The notes: generated by a model not told the origin, from the sequence alone. A stretch of DNA of 58,183 bases from Micromonosporaceae bacterium (GCA_009377645.1 WHTQ01000018.1:1-58183), one strand, 5' to 3'; shown: positions 43,001 through 51,525, numbered from the stretch's first letter. Numbers and translations: made by a program.

Positions 43001-43513
43001 GTCGAGGGCCGCGGCGGCGCCGTCGATCGACGGCAATGGGGTGGCGGCGGGCAGGGCCGGGGCGGCGGCCGCCCGGGGGGCGTCCGGGAACGTGACGATC
43101 ACCGGCAGGTAGCCGGTGCCGGCGGCGTGGTAGCCGGAGCGGACCAGCTCCAGGACGTCGAACAGGGCCAGGTCGAGCTGGTCACCGGCCAGTGCCCGCA
43201 CATCCGAGGGCAGCACGTAGAAGGCGTCCCCGGCATCGACCCACTCGAACTCGACCCCGGCACCGCCCGGGCGGTCGGCCGGTGCAGCGTCGACCGCCAC
43301 CTGGCCGCCCGGATGCCGGGTCACCGTCACCCGGTCACCGGTGAGCAACGTCACCTCGTACTGGCCTGGTGGGATGTCCGGGATGTCGGCGGCGGCGGTG
43401 ACCAGCGTAAGCGCGGCCGACTCCTCCGCCATGGATGGTGCCGGCCCGGTCGCCACCAGCAGCGCGACCACCGCCGTGACCGCTACGACTCGGGATGCTG
43501 CCGCCCAGCTCAT
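40097..43513 (-). CDS. secreted S8 subtilisin-like protease
   Basis: A 1138-residue exported subtilase. Signal peptide at about 1-29, propeptide to about 210, peptidase domain at about 215-500 with D239 (AVLDTGIDADHPDL), H271 (GHGHGTHVAAT), the oxyanion Asn in IAAGN and the Ser in SGTSMATPHVAG. About 600 residues of beta-rich C-terminal domains follow (Fn3-like and carbohydrate- or jelly-roll-like, not recognised individually). All catalytic residues are intact. It lies 63 bases downstream of the LAL regulator on the same strand, so that regulator may control it. Confidence 0.92.
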   Translation of the reverse strand: MSWAAASRVVAVTAVVALLVATGPAPSMAEESAALTLVTAAADIPDIPPGQYEVTLLTGDRVTVTRHPGGQVAVDAAPADRPGGAGVEFEWVDAGDAFYVLPSDVRALAGDQLDLALFDVLELVRSGYHAAGTGYLPVIVTFPDAPRAAAAPALPAATPLPSIDGAAAALDPAAAQRFWRDVQAGPATAARQRELAGIEKIWLDRRVEADLHDSVELVGAPAAWDAGFDGTGVTIAVLDTGIDADHPDLAGEVVAARNFTPDPSPADGHGHGTHVAATAAGTGAGSAGDRTGVAPGADLVNGKVLDNGGSGLNSWIIAGMEWAAGQAGADVVSMSLGGGVTDGTDPLSQAVDRITEQTGTLFVIAAGNLGTAGVSSPGSASSALTVGSVSKSEQLAGSSGRGPRRGDFAIKPDLTAPGVDIVAARAAGTSLGSPVDDFYTSASGTSMATPHVAGAAAILAQQHPDWDWAQLKSALASTGVPRTGLTVFQQGGGRLDLAAATGTSVLAAPAPLDLGYFPYPHDDAEPVSKPVTYTNLTDQEVSLTLSMQVRDEQGAPPAAGLLALDRDSLTIPPGGTGTGTLTVDVAAGEFGQYGGYLVADQKDAPTVRTPVGFVKESERYGLTVRGIDTEGGPATGALTVMNVADRNEFFELNVNYDPAGVAHVRVPPGTYAVYGFADTHPAGEVFATVRTAVAEPEIEVQADVEVVFDARTAVPINVDTPAHDVVPRIRTTVNLHREPEVGPGATRGVQAFADGTVFQALPTDPVQRGFFELDSRWQLADLADPIGTAVLYDVVFPETGSIPSTLDYVVHPDQLATSHQEFYAHVADSPEQTVQEVRHWWRPWQTGSLGIFEDVPAPGVRTDYLATVDTSWTRSLWFAGPPVSSLVARMNAPRMEYQPGAVETRTWMRQPVKPGLIEGSPWHSSIPVVRDGDVLDLLIAGFSDSQRGHWSHQHASIDQAQFRLYEDGELVAEADRPSGQFPLSPEPSRVRMELDVARDAPWWTMSTRTSTAWEFGTAPAPGGGAGIVPMLLVDYDVAVDLLNTALPVGNTPPFVGLQVRHQPGADGPPVAGARLWVSYDDGDSWLERPVRPLGEGEFQAVLPFRPPAGADFASLRVEAWDTDGNRIEQEITRAVTTG

Positions 43514-43576
43514 CGCCGCCTCCAGGGTAGGGGGTCCCCCAGTTGGCAGAAGTATCCAGCGATCGGTGGAGGCTAG

Positions 43577-46546
43577 CTACCCGTCAGGTTGCCTAATCTC
43601 GGGCTCTTCGTCCGATACCACTCCGGCCTCCAGCGCCCGGACCGCCAGCGCGGTGCGGGAGGAGACGCCGAGCTTGCGCATCGCCGAGCGCAGCTGCTCG
43701 GCGACCGTGCCCGGCGCCTTGGAGAGCAGCCTGGCGATCTCCCGGTTGGTCTTCCCGGTGGCCACCAGCCGCACCACCTCCAGCTCCCGCGGGGACAGCT
43801 GGTCACCGTAGCCACGCCGGCCACCCCGCCATCGCCGGGCCACCCCCAGCCCCCGTTCCCGCAGCTGGGCGGCTACCCGTTCGGCGTCCCCACCCGCCCC
43901 CAGGGCGCAGTAGCCGTCGAAGACCTGGGCGAGCAGGGCGAGCCCGGCCGCCGCAGCACCGCCATCGCCGGCCGCCAGCAGGCAGTGGGCGCGGCGTTCC
44001 CGGGCCCGCCACGCGTCGTACGGCCGGGGCAGCGCCTCCCATGCCTGGGCGGCCCGGGCGAACCCCGACTCGGCCGCGTCGAGCTGGCCCCGGTGCTCGG
44101 CGAGGACCGCCCGGCAGGTGGCCAGCGCCGCCCGCGGCGCCGGGGCGTCCCGCCCTCGCAGCCCCCGTTCGAGCGCGGCCACCAGCCGGGCGGCCTCGTC
44201 CGGCTCACCCGCGGCCAGCAGCACCTCCACCCGGACCGGGGCGATGTCGGCGGCCCACACCCAGATCCGCTTGTGGGCGACCGTGTGCATCGGCTCGTCG
44301 GTCAGCTTCCGGGCGGCGGCCACCTCGCCACCGGCCAGCCGCAGCCGGGCCAGCGCCGCCGCCGGGGCCAGCTCCAGCGCCACCAAGCCCCGGCGCCGGG
44401 CCTCCGCCAGGCAGAACCGCAGCTGCTGGTCGGCCCGGCTGTAGGCGCCCTGCGCCGCCTCCAGCAGCGCGGCCACCAGCAGCGCCTCCTGCTCGGCATC
44501 GAGCAGGGTGTCCTCCCCGCCGGTCAGCGTGGCGATCTGCTCCGGCAGCCCGTCCCACGCGCCGGTCAGCCAGTCCAGGTGAGTCAGCGTGGCCCGGATG
44601 ATCTCCCGGATCCGCCCGAACTCGCTGGCCTTGGCCAGCTCCAGGCCGGCGGTGAGCAGCCGCCGGGCCTCCGCGTACCGGCCCCAGTGCATCGCGGCGT
44701 CGCCGATGTTCAGGTAGCCCCGGGCCAGCTGCAGCCGCTCCTCCGGGTCGGTGACCGACTCCGGCAGCTGGGCCGCGACCGCCCACCCGGGCTCCTCGCC
44801 GAGCTGGAGCAGTGCGGCGGCGCGGTCCGCCAGCAGGCCCAGCCGGTCGGCCGGCCGCAGCGAGCCCGGCGGGAGCCGGTCGGCCCGTCGCAGCCACCGC
44901 AGGTGCACCGCGGCTGGCCACGGGCCGGCCCGTGGCCAGCCGAGACTGATCATGCTGCGGGCGGCCTCGACCGGCAGGTGACCCAGGTGCGGGATCGCGT
45001 GCGCCAGCTCGACGAACGCGGCCGCCGGCTCGCCCTGCTGGTTCAGCAGCCGGCCGAGCAGGTTGCGCAGCTCCGCCCGCTGCCAGACCGGCAGCCGGGG
45101 CAGCTCCAGCACCCCTCGCACGGTCCGCACCACCCGGCTGCTCTGGTCATCGTCGAGCACCTGTAGGAACAGCGCCGCCAGCGCGAGCTGCTTGGCCAGC
45201 CGGACCCGGTCCGGGACCGGCAGCTCGGCCACCCCGGGCAGGTCCACCAGCAACGACACCGCGGTGACGTGGTCGCTGGAGGCGACCGCCTCGTGCGCCG
45301 CCCGCTCCGCCCAGCGGGCCCAGCTGGCCACGTCGTTGCCCTCCCGGAAGTGCCGGGCCAGCCGGACCGCCGGGGGCGGGTCCAGCAGTTGCAGGGTCTG
45401 GCCGGCCCGTAGGTGCAGCCGCCGCCGCTGCCAGGCCGGGATCGTCTCGTACACGGCGGTGGCGGACAGGATGTGCCGAAACCCGAGCAGCCCACCGGCG
45501 GTCTCCTGTAGCAGGCCGACCGCCACCGCGTCCGACACCCCGGCGCGGACCTGCGCCGCCGGTAGCTCGGCGACCTGCCCCAAGGTCTGCTCGTCGATCG
45601 GTCCGGTCACCGCCACCGCGGGCAGCACCTGCTGCGCCGCGGTCCCCTGCCGCTGCACCCGTTCCAGAGTGGAGTCCCGGACCGTCGGCGGGACCTGCAG
45701 CCCCGCCAGCCCGGTCCGGACCCACCGCCCGTTGCGGCGCACCAGGTCGGCCCGGTCGCCCAGCAGCCGGACCGACTCCTCGACCGCCAGCGGCACCCCG
45801 TCGGTGCGCTCGTGCAGGAACATCGCGAAGGTCTCGGACACCGGGGTGCCGTGCAGCATCGACGAGACCAGCTCGGCGGTGTCGGCGACCCCGAGCGGAG
45901 GCGGCGCTACCCGGGTCTGGGTCACCCCGTGCGGTAGCCGGGACGACAGCCGCAGCAGCAACGACCCCTCCGCCACGTCCTCCGGCCGGTAGGTGACGAT
46001 CAGGCTCAGCTCCCGGCTGGTCTGCAGGCGGGCAGCCAGGAACAGCAGGAACTCCAGCGACACGTCGTCGGCCCAGTGCACGTCCTCGACCACCAGCACG
46101 CTCACCCCGAGGCACTCGATCAGCTCGGCCAGCGCGCGGTAGAGCCGGTGCCGGGTGGCTTCGGCGTCGACCAGCGGCTCGGGCAGCGGCGGCAGCTCGG
46201 CGGCCCACTCCGGGAACAGCGGCCGCAGCGCCCCGCCCAGGCCGCTCAGCGCCAGCTCGGCGACCGGCCGCCCGGCCTGCCGCAGCGCCTCGACCACCGG
46301 CGCCAGCGTGGACGGCTCCCGGTACGGCGGGCAGACCCCGACCAGCGCCCGGTGCCCGGCCATCCGCGGCGACGCCAGCAGCTCCTGGACCAGCCGGCTC
46401 TTGCCGATCCCGGCCTCGCCCTCGACCAGCACTACCGCCGGTGGGCGGGCCAGCGCCCGTTCCAGCGCATCGAGATGCCAGCCTCGCCCGACGAACGCGG
46501 GCGCGGATATGCCCGGCTCCGGAAGCCGCTCGCGCGCAGTAGCCAT
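43577..46546 (-). CDS. LAL-type LuxR-family transcriptional regulator
   Basis: A 989-residue large ATP-binding LuxR regulator. Walker A GEAGIGKS is at about 43-50, Walker B VLVVEDVHWAD follows, and a long TPR-like helical middle leads to a C-terminal LuxR HTH at about 915-975 (LSPRELEVVRLVATGKTNRE then AMRKLGVSSRTALAVRALE). LAL proteins such as MalT activate operons upon inducer and ATP binding. A near-consensus -10 TATGAT (46605-46600) lies about 55 bases upstream. The protease gene follows directly and is the obvious target. Confidence 0.92.
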   Translation of the reverse strand: MATARERLPEPGISAPAFVGRGWHLDALERALARPPAVVLVEGEAGIGKSRLVQELLASPRMAGHRALVGVCPPYREPSTLAPVVEALRQAGRPVAELALSGLGGALRPLFPEWAAELPPLPEPLVDAEATRHRLYRALAELIECLGVSVLVVEDVHWADDVSLEFLLFLAARLQTSRELSLIVTYRPEDVAEGSLLLRLSSRLPHGVTQTRVAPPPLGVADTAELVSSMLHGTPVSETFAMFLHERTDGVPLAVEESVRLLGDRADLVRRNGRWVRTGLAGLQVPPTVRDSTLERVQRQGTAAQQVLPAVAVTGPIDEQTLGQVAELPAAQVRAGVSDAVAVGLLQETAGGLLGFRHILSATAVYETIPAWQRRRLHLRAGQTLQLLDPPPAVRLARHFREGNDVASWARWAERAAHEAVASSDHVTAVSLLVDLPGVAELPVPDRVRLAKQLALAALFLQVLDDDQSSRVVRTVRGVLELPRLPVWQRAELRNLLGRLLNQQGEPAAAFVELAHAIPHLGHLPVEAARSMISLGWPRAGPWPAAVHLRWLRRADRLPPGSLRPADRLGLLADRAAALLQLGEEPGWAVAAQLPESVTDPEERLQLARGYLNIGDAAMHWGRYAEARRLLTAGLELAKASEFGRIREIIRATLTHLDWLTGAWDGLPEQIATLTGGEDTLLDAEQEALLVAALLEAAQGAYSRADQQLRFCLAEARRRGLVALELAPAAALARLRLAGGEVAAARKLTDEPMHTVAHKRIWVWAADIAPVRVEVLLAAGEPDEAARLVAALERGLRGRDAPAPRAALATCRAVLAEHRGQLDAAESGFARAAQAWEALPRPYDAWRARERRAHCLLAAGDGGAAAAGLALLAQVFDGYCALGAGGDAERVAAQLRERGLGVARRWRGGRRGYGDQLSPRELEVVRLVATGKTNREIARLLSKAPGTVAEQLRSAMRKLGVSSRTALAVRALEAGVVSDEEPEIRQPDG

Positions 46547-46599
46547 CCCGCCAGCACCGACCTCCTCCCGTGTCCGCCCGACCCGGCCGGTGTTCCGTG

Positions 46600-46605
46600 A
46601 TCATA
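46600..46605 (-). promoter_or_regulatory. TATGAT -10 box of the LAL regulator
   Basis: A near-consensus -10 on the minus strand in an AT-richer patch of the divergent LAL/tmsA gap, about 55 bases before the ATG at 46546. No convincing -35 is seen. Confidence 0.45.
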
Positions 46606-46625
46606 CTCACCGCCCGGCCGGACGT

Positions 46626-46686
46626 GTTGATCATGGAGTTCCAGCGCGACACGCCGAGGACACGCCGACGGAAATCCATGATCAGC
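46626..46686. repeat. intergenic palindrome (family B, copy 2)
   Basis: GTTGATCATGGAGTTCCAGC starts an inverted repeat whose right arm ends GGAAATCCATGATCAGC. It matches the reverse complement of 33924-33973, with an extra 11 bases in the centre (a local GACACGCCGA-type duplication). Unlike copy 1 it sits between divergent genes, just upstream of tmsA. Confidence 0.8.
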
Positions 46687-46727
46687 CGCACCTCCCGGCC
46701 GTCGGACGGGGGCGGTACCGTACGGGT

Positions 46728-48086
46728 GTGGCAGGGACACATGCGGCGGCCGTGGCCGCGTTGCGGGAGCAGTTCGCGGCGCTGCCGCCGGACGCACCGG
46801 TCCGGCTGGGCAAGCGCACCTCCAACCTGTTCCGGTTCCGGCCGCCGGCGACCGGGCCGCGGCTGGACGCGGCTCCGTTCGACCGGGTGCTGGCGGTCGA
46901 CCCGGTGGCCCGCACCGCCGAGGTGGAAGGCATGGTGACCTACGAGCGGCTGGTCGAGGCCACCCTGCGGCACGGCCTGATGCCGCTGGTGGTGCCGCAG
47001 CTCAAGACGATCACGCTGGGTGGGGCGGTGTCCGGGCTCGGGATCGAGTCGTCGTCGTTCCGCAGCGGGCTGCCGCACGAGTCGGTCCTGGAGATGGAGA
47101 TCCTCTCCGGGGACGGGCGGGTGGTGCTGGCCCGCCCGGACGGCGAGCACGCCGACCTGTTCGGCACCTTCCCGAACTCGTACGGGACGCTCGGGTACGC
47201 GTTGCGCCTGACCATCGAGCTGGAGCCGGTCTCGCCGTACGTGCGGCTGCGGCACCTGCGGTTCGGCGGGGCGGCCGAGGGCTGCGCCGCGATCGCCGCG
47301 ATCTGCGCGGCGGGCGAGCATGCCGGGCAGCGGGTGGACTTCCTGGACGGCACGGTGTTCGGGCCGGACGAGCTCTACCTGACCCTGGGCACGTTCGTGG
47401 ATGCGGCGCCGGAGGTCAGTGACTACACCGGGATGGGGATCTACTACCGGTCGTTGCGGGAGCGGGAGGTGGATTACCTGACGGTGGCCGACTACCTGTG
47501 GCGGTGGGACACCGACTGGTTCTGGTGCTCGCGGGCGTTCGGGGTGCAGCACCCGGCGGTCCGGCGGGTGTGGCCGCGCCGGTGGCGCCGCTCCGACGTC
47601 TACCGCCGGATCGTCGCGCTGGACCGGCGCTGGCGGCTGTCGGCCCGGCTGGACCGGCTGCGCGGCCGGCCGGAGCAGGAGGCGGTGGTCCAGGACGTGG
47701 AGGTGCCGGTCGAGCGCACCGCCGAGTTCCTGGACTTCTTCCACTCCGAGGTCGGGATCACCCCGGTCTGGCTGTGCCCGCTGCGGCTGCGCGCGGCGCA
47801 CAGCTGGCCGCTCTACCCGCTGGACCCGGGCGAGCTGTATGTCAACGTCGGGTTCTGGTCCGGCGTGCCGCTGCCGCCCGGGGCATCCGACGGGTTCCAC
47901 AACCGGCGGATCGAGCACGTGGTGAACGAGCTGGGCGGGCATAAGTCTCTTTACTCCACTGTCCACTACCCGGAGGATGAGTTCTGGCGGCGCTACAACG
48001 GAGCGGCGTACGCCACGGTCAAGCAGTCGTACGATCCGGACGCCCGGCTGCCTGACCTGTACGACAAGTGCGTCCGGCTAACCTAG
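46728..48086 (+). CDS. tmsA: FAD-dependent oxidoreductase for 10-methyl fatty acids (TmsA/BfaA-like)
   Basis: A 452-residue FAD-binding type 4 (PCMH-fold) oxidoreductase related to DHCR24/Rv0449c. Its FAD motif is VPQLKTITLGGAVSGLGIES. With the methyltransferase TmsB it makes 10-methyl branched (tuberculostearic-type) acids: TmsB adds a methylene to an oleoyl chain and TmsA reduces it. The tmsB gene follows at once. The GTG at 46728 has -10 TACCGT (46716-46721) 6 bases upstream, hence leaderless. The long open frame upstream (from 46155) is antisense to the LAL gene. Confidence 0.85.
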   Translation: MAGTHAAAVAALREQFAALPPDAPVRLGKRTSNLFRFRPPATGPRLDAAPFDRVLAVDPVARTAEVEGMVTYERLVEATLRHGLMPLVVPQLKTITLGGAVSGLGIESSSFRSGLPHESVLEMEILSGDGRVVLARPDGEHADLFGTFPNSYGTLGYALRLTIELEPVSPYVRLRHLRFGGAAEGCAAIAAICAAGEHAGQRVDFLDGTVFGPDELYLTLGTFVDAAPEVSDYTGMGIYYRSLREREVDYLTVADYLWRWDTDWFWCSRAFGVQHPAVRRVWPRRWRRSDVYRRIVALDRRWRLSARLDRLRGRPEQEAVVQDVEVPVERTAEFLDFFHSEVGITPVWLCPLRLRAAHSWPLYPLDPGELYVNVGFWSGVPLPPGASDGFHNRRIEHVVNELGGHKSLYSTVHYPEDEFWRRYNGAAYATVKQSYDPDARLPDLYDKCVRLT

Positions 48087-48112
48087 CGGAGGAGACGGTG
48101 AGGAGGTCTACC

Positions 48113-49405
48113 ATGCGGCTGGCGGACGTCTTCCAGCTGATCGTCGGCGACGGGGTGCCGGTCCAGTTCCGGGGCTTCGACGGCAGCCTGGCCGGTCCGG
48201 CCGACGCCGGCGTCCGGGTCGAGATCCGCTCACCCCGGGCACTGTCCTATCTGGCCACCGCGCCGGGCGACGTCGGGCTGGCCCGCGCGTACATCATGGG
48301 CGATCTGGAGGTGGACGGCGACCTCTACACGGCGATGACCGGGCTGATCGGCCAGGAGCTGAACCTGAGCTGGCCGGCCCGGTGGCAGGCGTTCCGGCGC
48401 CTGGGGGGGCTGCGACTGCTCCGGCGCCCGCCCCGGCCGGAGCAGGAGGTGCGGCTGCGCGGCCGGCGACACTCGAAGGCCCGGGACGCGGCGGCGATCG
48501 CCCACCACTATGACGTGTCGAACCGGTTCTACGAGTGGCTGCTCGGGCCGTCCATGGCCTACACCTGCGCGCTGTTCGGCGACGCTCGCGAGCCGAACCA
48601 GCAGCCCGGCCCGGCCGCGGAGACCACTCTGGAGCAGGCCCAGTTCGCCAAGCACGACCTGGTGGCGCGCAAGCTCGGGCTGCGCGCCGGGCAGCGGCTG
48701 CTGGACGTGGGCTGCGGCTGGGGCGGCATGGTGATGCACGCGGCCCGCCACTACGGCGTACGGGCGCTCGGGGTGACCCTGTCCCGTAAGCAGGCGGAGT
48801 GGGCGCAGAAGGAGATCGCCGAGTCCGGCCTGTCGGAGCTGGCCGAGGTGCGGCACCTGGACTACCGGGACGTGCCGGAGACCGGCTTCGACGCGGTCAG
48901 CTCGATCGGGCTGACCGAGCACATCGGCAAGGCCCAGCTGCCGGGCTACTTCCGGTTCCTGCACGACAAGCTGGTGCCGGGCGGCCGGCTGCTGAACCAC
49001 TGCATCACCCGGCCGAACAACCTCGAACCGGTCGCCCGCAAGCGGCACTTCATCAACCGATACATCTTCCCGGACGGGGAGCTGGAGGGGGTCGGCCACC
49101 TGATCTCGGTGATGCACGACGTCGGGTTGGAGGTGCGGCACGAGGAGAACCTGCGGGAGCACTACGCGCGTACGCTGACCGGCTGGTCGTCCAACCTGGA
49201 CGCGCACTGGGAGGACTCGGTGGCCGAGGTCGGGCTGGGCCAGGCCCGGACCTGGCGGCTCTACCTGGTCGGGTCCCGGATCGGGTTCGAGCGCAACCAG
49301 ATCCAGCTGCATCAGGTGCTGTGCGCCCGGCCGGACGCGGACGGCCGCAGCCACGCGCCGCTGCGCCCGACCTGGGAGCCGCCGGACACCGACCCGCCGG
49401 CCTGA
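48113..49405 (+). CDS. tmsB: fatty-acid methyltransferase (TmsB/BfaB, cyclopropane synthase family)
   Basis: A 430-residue member of the cyclopropane-fatty-acyl-phospholipid synthase family. The N-terminal helper domain covers about 1-120. The catalytic domain has YDVSNRFYEWLLGPSMAYTC, the SAM motif LLDVGCGWGGMVMHAA and SIGLTEHIG. Close pairing with tmsA argues for 10-methyl acid synthesis rather than cyclopropanation. ATG 48113 has GAGGAGG 6 bases upstream; GTG 48098 is less well spaced. It starts 26 bases after tmsA. tmsC, found between them or fused in other actinobacteria, is absent. Confidence 0.88.
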   Translation: MRLADVFQLIVGDGVPVQFRGFDGSLAGPADAGVRVEIRSPRALSYLATAPGDVGLARAYIMGDLEVDGDLYTAMTGLIGQELNLSWPARWQAFRRLGGLRLLRRPPRPEQEVRLRGRRHSKARDAAAIAHHYDVSNRFYEWLLGPSMAYTCALFGDAREPNQQPGPAAETTLEQAQFAKHDLVARKLGLRAGQRLLDVGCGWGGMVMHAARHYGVRALGVTLSRKQAEWAQKEIAESGLSELAEVRHLDYRDVPETGFDAVSSIGLTEHIGKAQLPGYFRFLHDKLVPGGRLLNHCITRPNNLEPVARKRHFINRYIFPDGELEGVGHLISVMHDVGLEVRHEENLREHYARTLTGWSSNLDAHWEDSVAEVGLGQARTWRLYLVGSRIGFERNQIQLHQVLCARPDADGRSHAPLRPTWEPPDTDPPA

Positions 49406-49426
49406 CCCGCGAGCGCCGGCGCCAGC

Positions 49427-50515
49427 TCACGCAGGATCGCCGGATCCGCCCGATCTGCCGGATCCGGGAGCCGGAGCGGGCGCGGCGGAGACCATCGGTC
49501 GGTTCGCCGCCATCGCCTCCAGGGCCCGGCTCACCCCGATCCCGGCCAGGATGGCCAGCCCGATGATCAGCCAGGTGGCGGACAGGCCCCAACCCACGCG
49601 GCCATCGACCAGGTTCTGCCACTCGATGTCCACCCACTGGACGATCACGGTCAGCAGGATCGTCCCGAGCACCGTGCCGGCGACACCGCCCCGGCCGCCG
49701 AACACGCTGACCCCGCCCACCAGCACCGCGGCCAGTGCCAGCAGCGTGAGCTCGAGGTTGATGGCGGGTGCCGTCACCGCACCCAGCCGGACCACCGAGG
49801 CCAGGCCGGACAGGCCCGCGAGCACACTCGAGACGCCCAGCCCGACCAGCGCGGGGACCAGCCGGGCGGCGCGGAACCGGACCGGGTCGGTGCTGGACCG
49901 GTCGGCACCGAGCAGCCTGCGCACCGGCGGGATCGCCCAGAGTCCTCCGCCGGCGAGCGAGATCAGCAGGAACAGCCCGAACCAGACTGCGGCCACCCGG
50001 ACCGGGGCCTGGTCGGTCCCGGCCACCGCTCCCTGCTGGAACAGCCCCAGCGCCACCCCCTGGACCAGCGCCAGGCCGGCCAGCGAAACCGCCCACGCCG
50101 GTGCCGAGGTGAGCCCCACAACCAGCCCGAGCCCGAGCCCGACCACCACCGAGACGAGCAGCACCAGCAGCGCGGCCACCAGCCACGGCATCCCCACCTC
50201 GGTGACCAGCACCACGTGCAGCGTCGCGGACAGCAGCGCCACGCCGCCGACCGCCAGGTTCGGCGTACCGGTCCGCAGCGACAGCGCCAGGCCGGTGGCC
50301 AGCAGGCCGACCGTCGCCACCAGCCACCACAGGCCGTCGCCCTCGAACACCGGGACCCGGGCCGTGGCGACCACCGAGACCCCGACCACCAGCACCAGCA
50401 ACACCGCCTCCCAGACCAGGTGCGGCACCAGCACCGGCATCGACCCGCGGACCTGGGCCGGGGGTGGGATCGGGGGTGCGAGCCGGGGCGGGAGGGGTTG
50501 GGTGGGTTGGTACAT
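49427..50515 (-). CDS. RbsC-like ABC transporter permease, orphan
   Basis: A 362-residue inner-membrane permease of the BPD_transp_2 family with about nine to ten transmembrane helices. The signature loop is LELTLLALAAVLVGGVSVFG then GRGGVAGTVLGTILL. Relatives import ribose and similar sugars or nucleosides. No ATPase or solute-binding gene adjoins it, so it either uses a shared ATPase or is a relic. Both tails are Pro/Ala/Gly-rich. ATG 50515 has GAGGAG about 7 bases upstream. It is convergent with tmsB. Confidence 0.8.
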   Translation of the reverse strand: MYQPTQPLPPRLAPPIPPPAQVRGSMPVLVPHLVWEAVLLVLVVGVSVVATARVPVFEGDGLWWLVATVGLLATGLALSLRTGTPNLAVGGVALLSATLHVVLVTEVGMPWLVAALLVLLVSVVVGLGLGLVVGLTSAPAWAVSLAGLALVQGVALGLFQQGAVAGTDQAPVRVAAVWFGLFLLISLAGGGLWAIPPVRRLLGADRSSTDPVRFRAARLVPALVGLGVSSVLAGLSGLASVVRLGAVTAPAINLELTLLALAAVLVGGVSVFGGRGGVAGTVLGTILLTVIVQWVDIEWQNLVDGRVGWGLSATWLIIGLAILAGIGVSRALEAMAANRPMVSAAPAPAPGSGRSGGSGDPA

Positions 50516-50615
50516 CGCGTGCTCCTCACAGGGGTTGGGGACCCGGACTGACCCTAGTCGTCGGGCGCAAGGCGCGCGGGGGTTAGCGGCGCCACCGGCG
50601 GGGTATACCCAGGGC

Positions 50616-51203
50616 ATGGACGCTGCCGACCGGCCCGGCCGGGTCATCGTTGGCGTCGACACCGGGCTGGCGGGGCTGCAGGCACTCCGGGTTGCGGTGA
50701 CCGAGGCGCGAGTCCGGGGTGCGGCGCTGCACGCCGTGCGGACCTGGAGCCCGACGCCACCGCCGCCCGGCCGGCCGACCGGGTTGCCGGGCCGGGACCT
50801 GCCGCCCGCCGACCCGGGACCCTGGCATCCACAGGTGCTGGCCGCCGGTGACCCGGACGAGCTGGCAGCGGTCGCGGTCATCGTCGAGGCGTTCGCGGAC
50901 ACGATCGGCGGTGAGCCGGCCGACCTGGACGTCCACCTGGTGGTGCTGCCGGACGCCGGCGGCCGGGTGCTGGTCGACTACGCCTGCCGCAACGACGACC
51001 TGCTGGTGGTCGGGGCCGCCCGCCGGAGTCGGTGGCGGCGGCCATGGGGTGGCAGCACGGTCCGTTGCTGCGTGACCCGCGCGGTCTGCCCGGTGCTGGT
51101 GGTCCCGCCGCCACCGCTGGCCCGCGGCGGATCACCCCGGGCGCTGCTGCGGGAGCTGCGCCGGGAGATCGACGAACTGGCCGGGCCCGGCCCCGACGGC
51201 TGA
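50616..51203 (+). CDS. universal stress protein (UspA-like)
   Basis: A 195-residue single USP domain. It opens VIVGVDTGLAGLQALRVAVT and ends LVVGAARRSRWRRPWGGSTV then CPVLVVP, the usual G-rich ATP-binding region, although its spacing is not the textbook one. A Pro-rich insertion (about residues 45-65) is unusual. The C-terminal helix LLRELRREIDELAG is an addition. A near-ideal -10 TATACC (50604-50609) lies 6 bases before the ATG. Confidence 0.82.
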   Translation: MDAADRPGRVIVGVDTGLAGLQALRVAVTEARVRGAALHAVRTWSPTPPPPGRPTGLPGRDLPPADPGPWHPQVLAAGDPDELAAVAVIVEAFADTIGGEPADLDVHLVVLPDAGGRVLVDYACRNDDLLVVGAARRSRWRRPWGGSTVRCCVTRAVCPVLVVPPPPLARGGSPRALLRELRREIDELAGPGPDG

Positions 51204-51232
51204 CCGGAACCGGTCCGGTCAACCCTCCGCCG

Positions 51233-51463
51233 TCACCCCGACCGGGACGGCACCTCCCGGCGCGGGAACCGGCGCAGGTACTCCGCCTCCAGCTCCCGCG
51301 ACCGGCGGTCGTGATGGCCGAACGCGGCGGCCGGCCGGTGCCGCAGCGCCTCGTGGCGGGTCCGGTGCACGCTGGCCAACTCGCGCAGCAGGTCCTGGTC
51401 AGACAGCTCGGAGGCGGCCACCCCGAGCGGAGCGGTCACACCGGAGAGCCGGCGTTCGTCCAT
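51233..51463 (-). CDS. small DUF6158-like protein
   Basis: A 76-residue helical protein with ELSDQDLLRELASVHRTRHE and RRSRELEAEYLRRFP, which I recognise as the actinobacterial DUF6158 type (from memory). Function is unknown. ATG 51463 is preferred (GAGGGGG upstream) to ATGs farther out. It is divergent from the RHH-like gene. Confidence 0.65.
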   Translation of the reverse strand: MDERRLSGVTAPLGVAASELSDQDLLRELASVHRTRHEALRHRPAAAFGHHDRRSRELEAEYLRRFPRREVPSRSG

Positions 51464-51525
51464 CCCATCCCCCTCTCTCGTACGCCTCTCCATACCTATC
51501 ACTCGGCCGGCACCCAGCGCTTGCA

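Noticed and set aside
45147-47966. Open frame of 939 codons on the minus strand spanning the LAL and tmsA genes
   Set aside because: It overlaps two recognisable genes in another frame or strand and shows no domain; a GC shadow.
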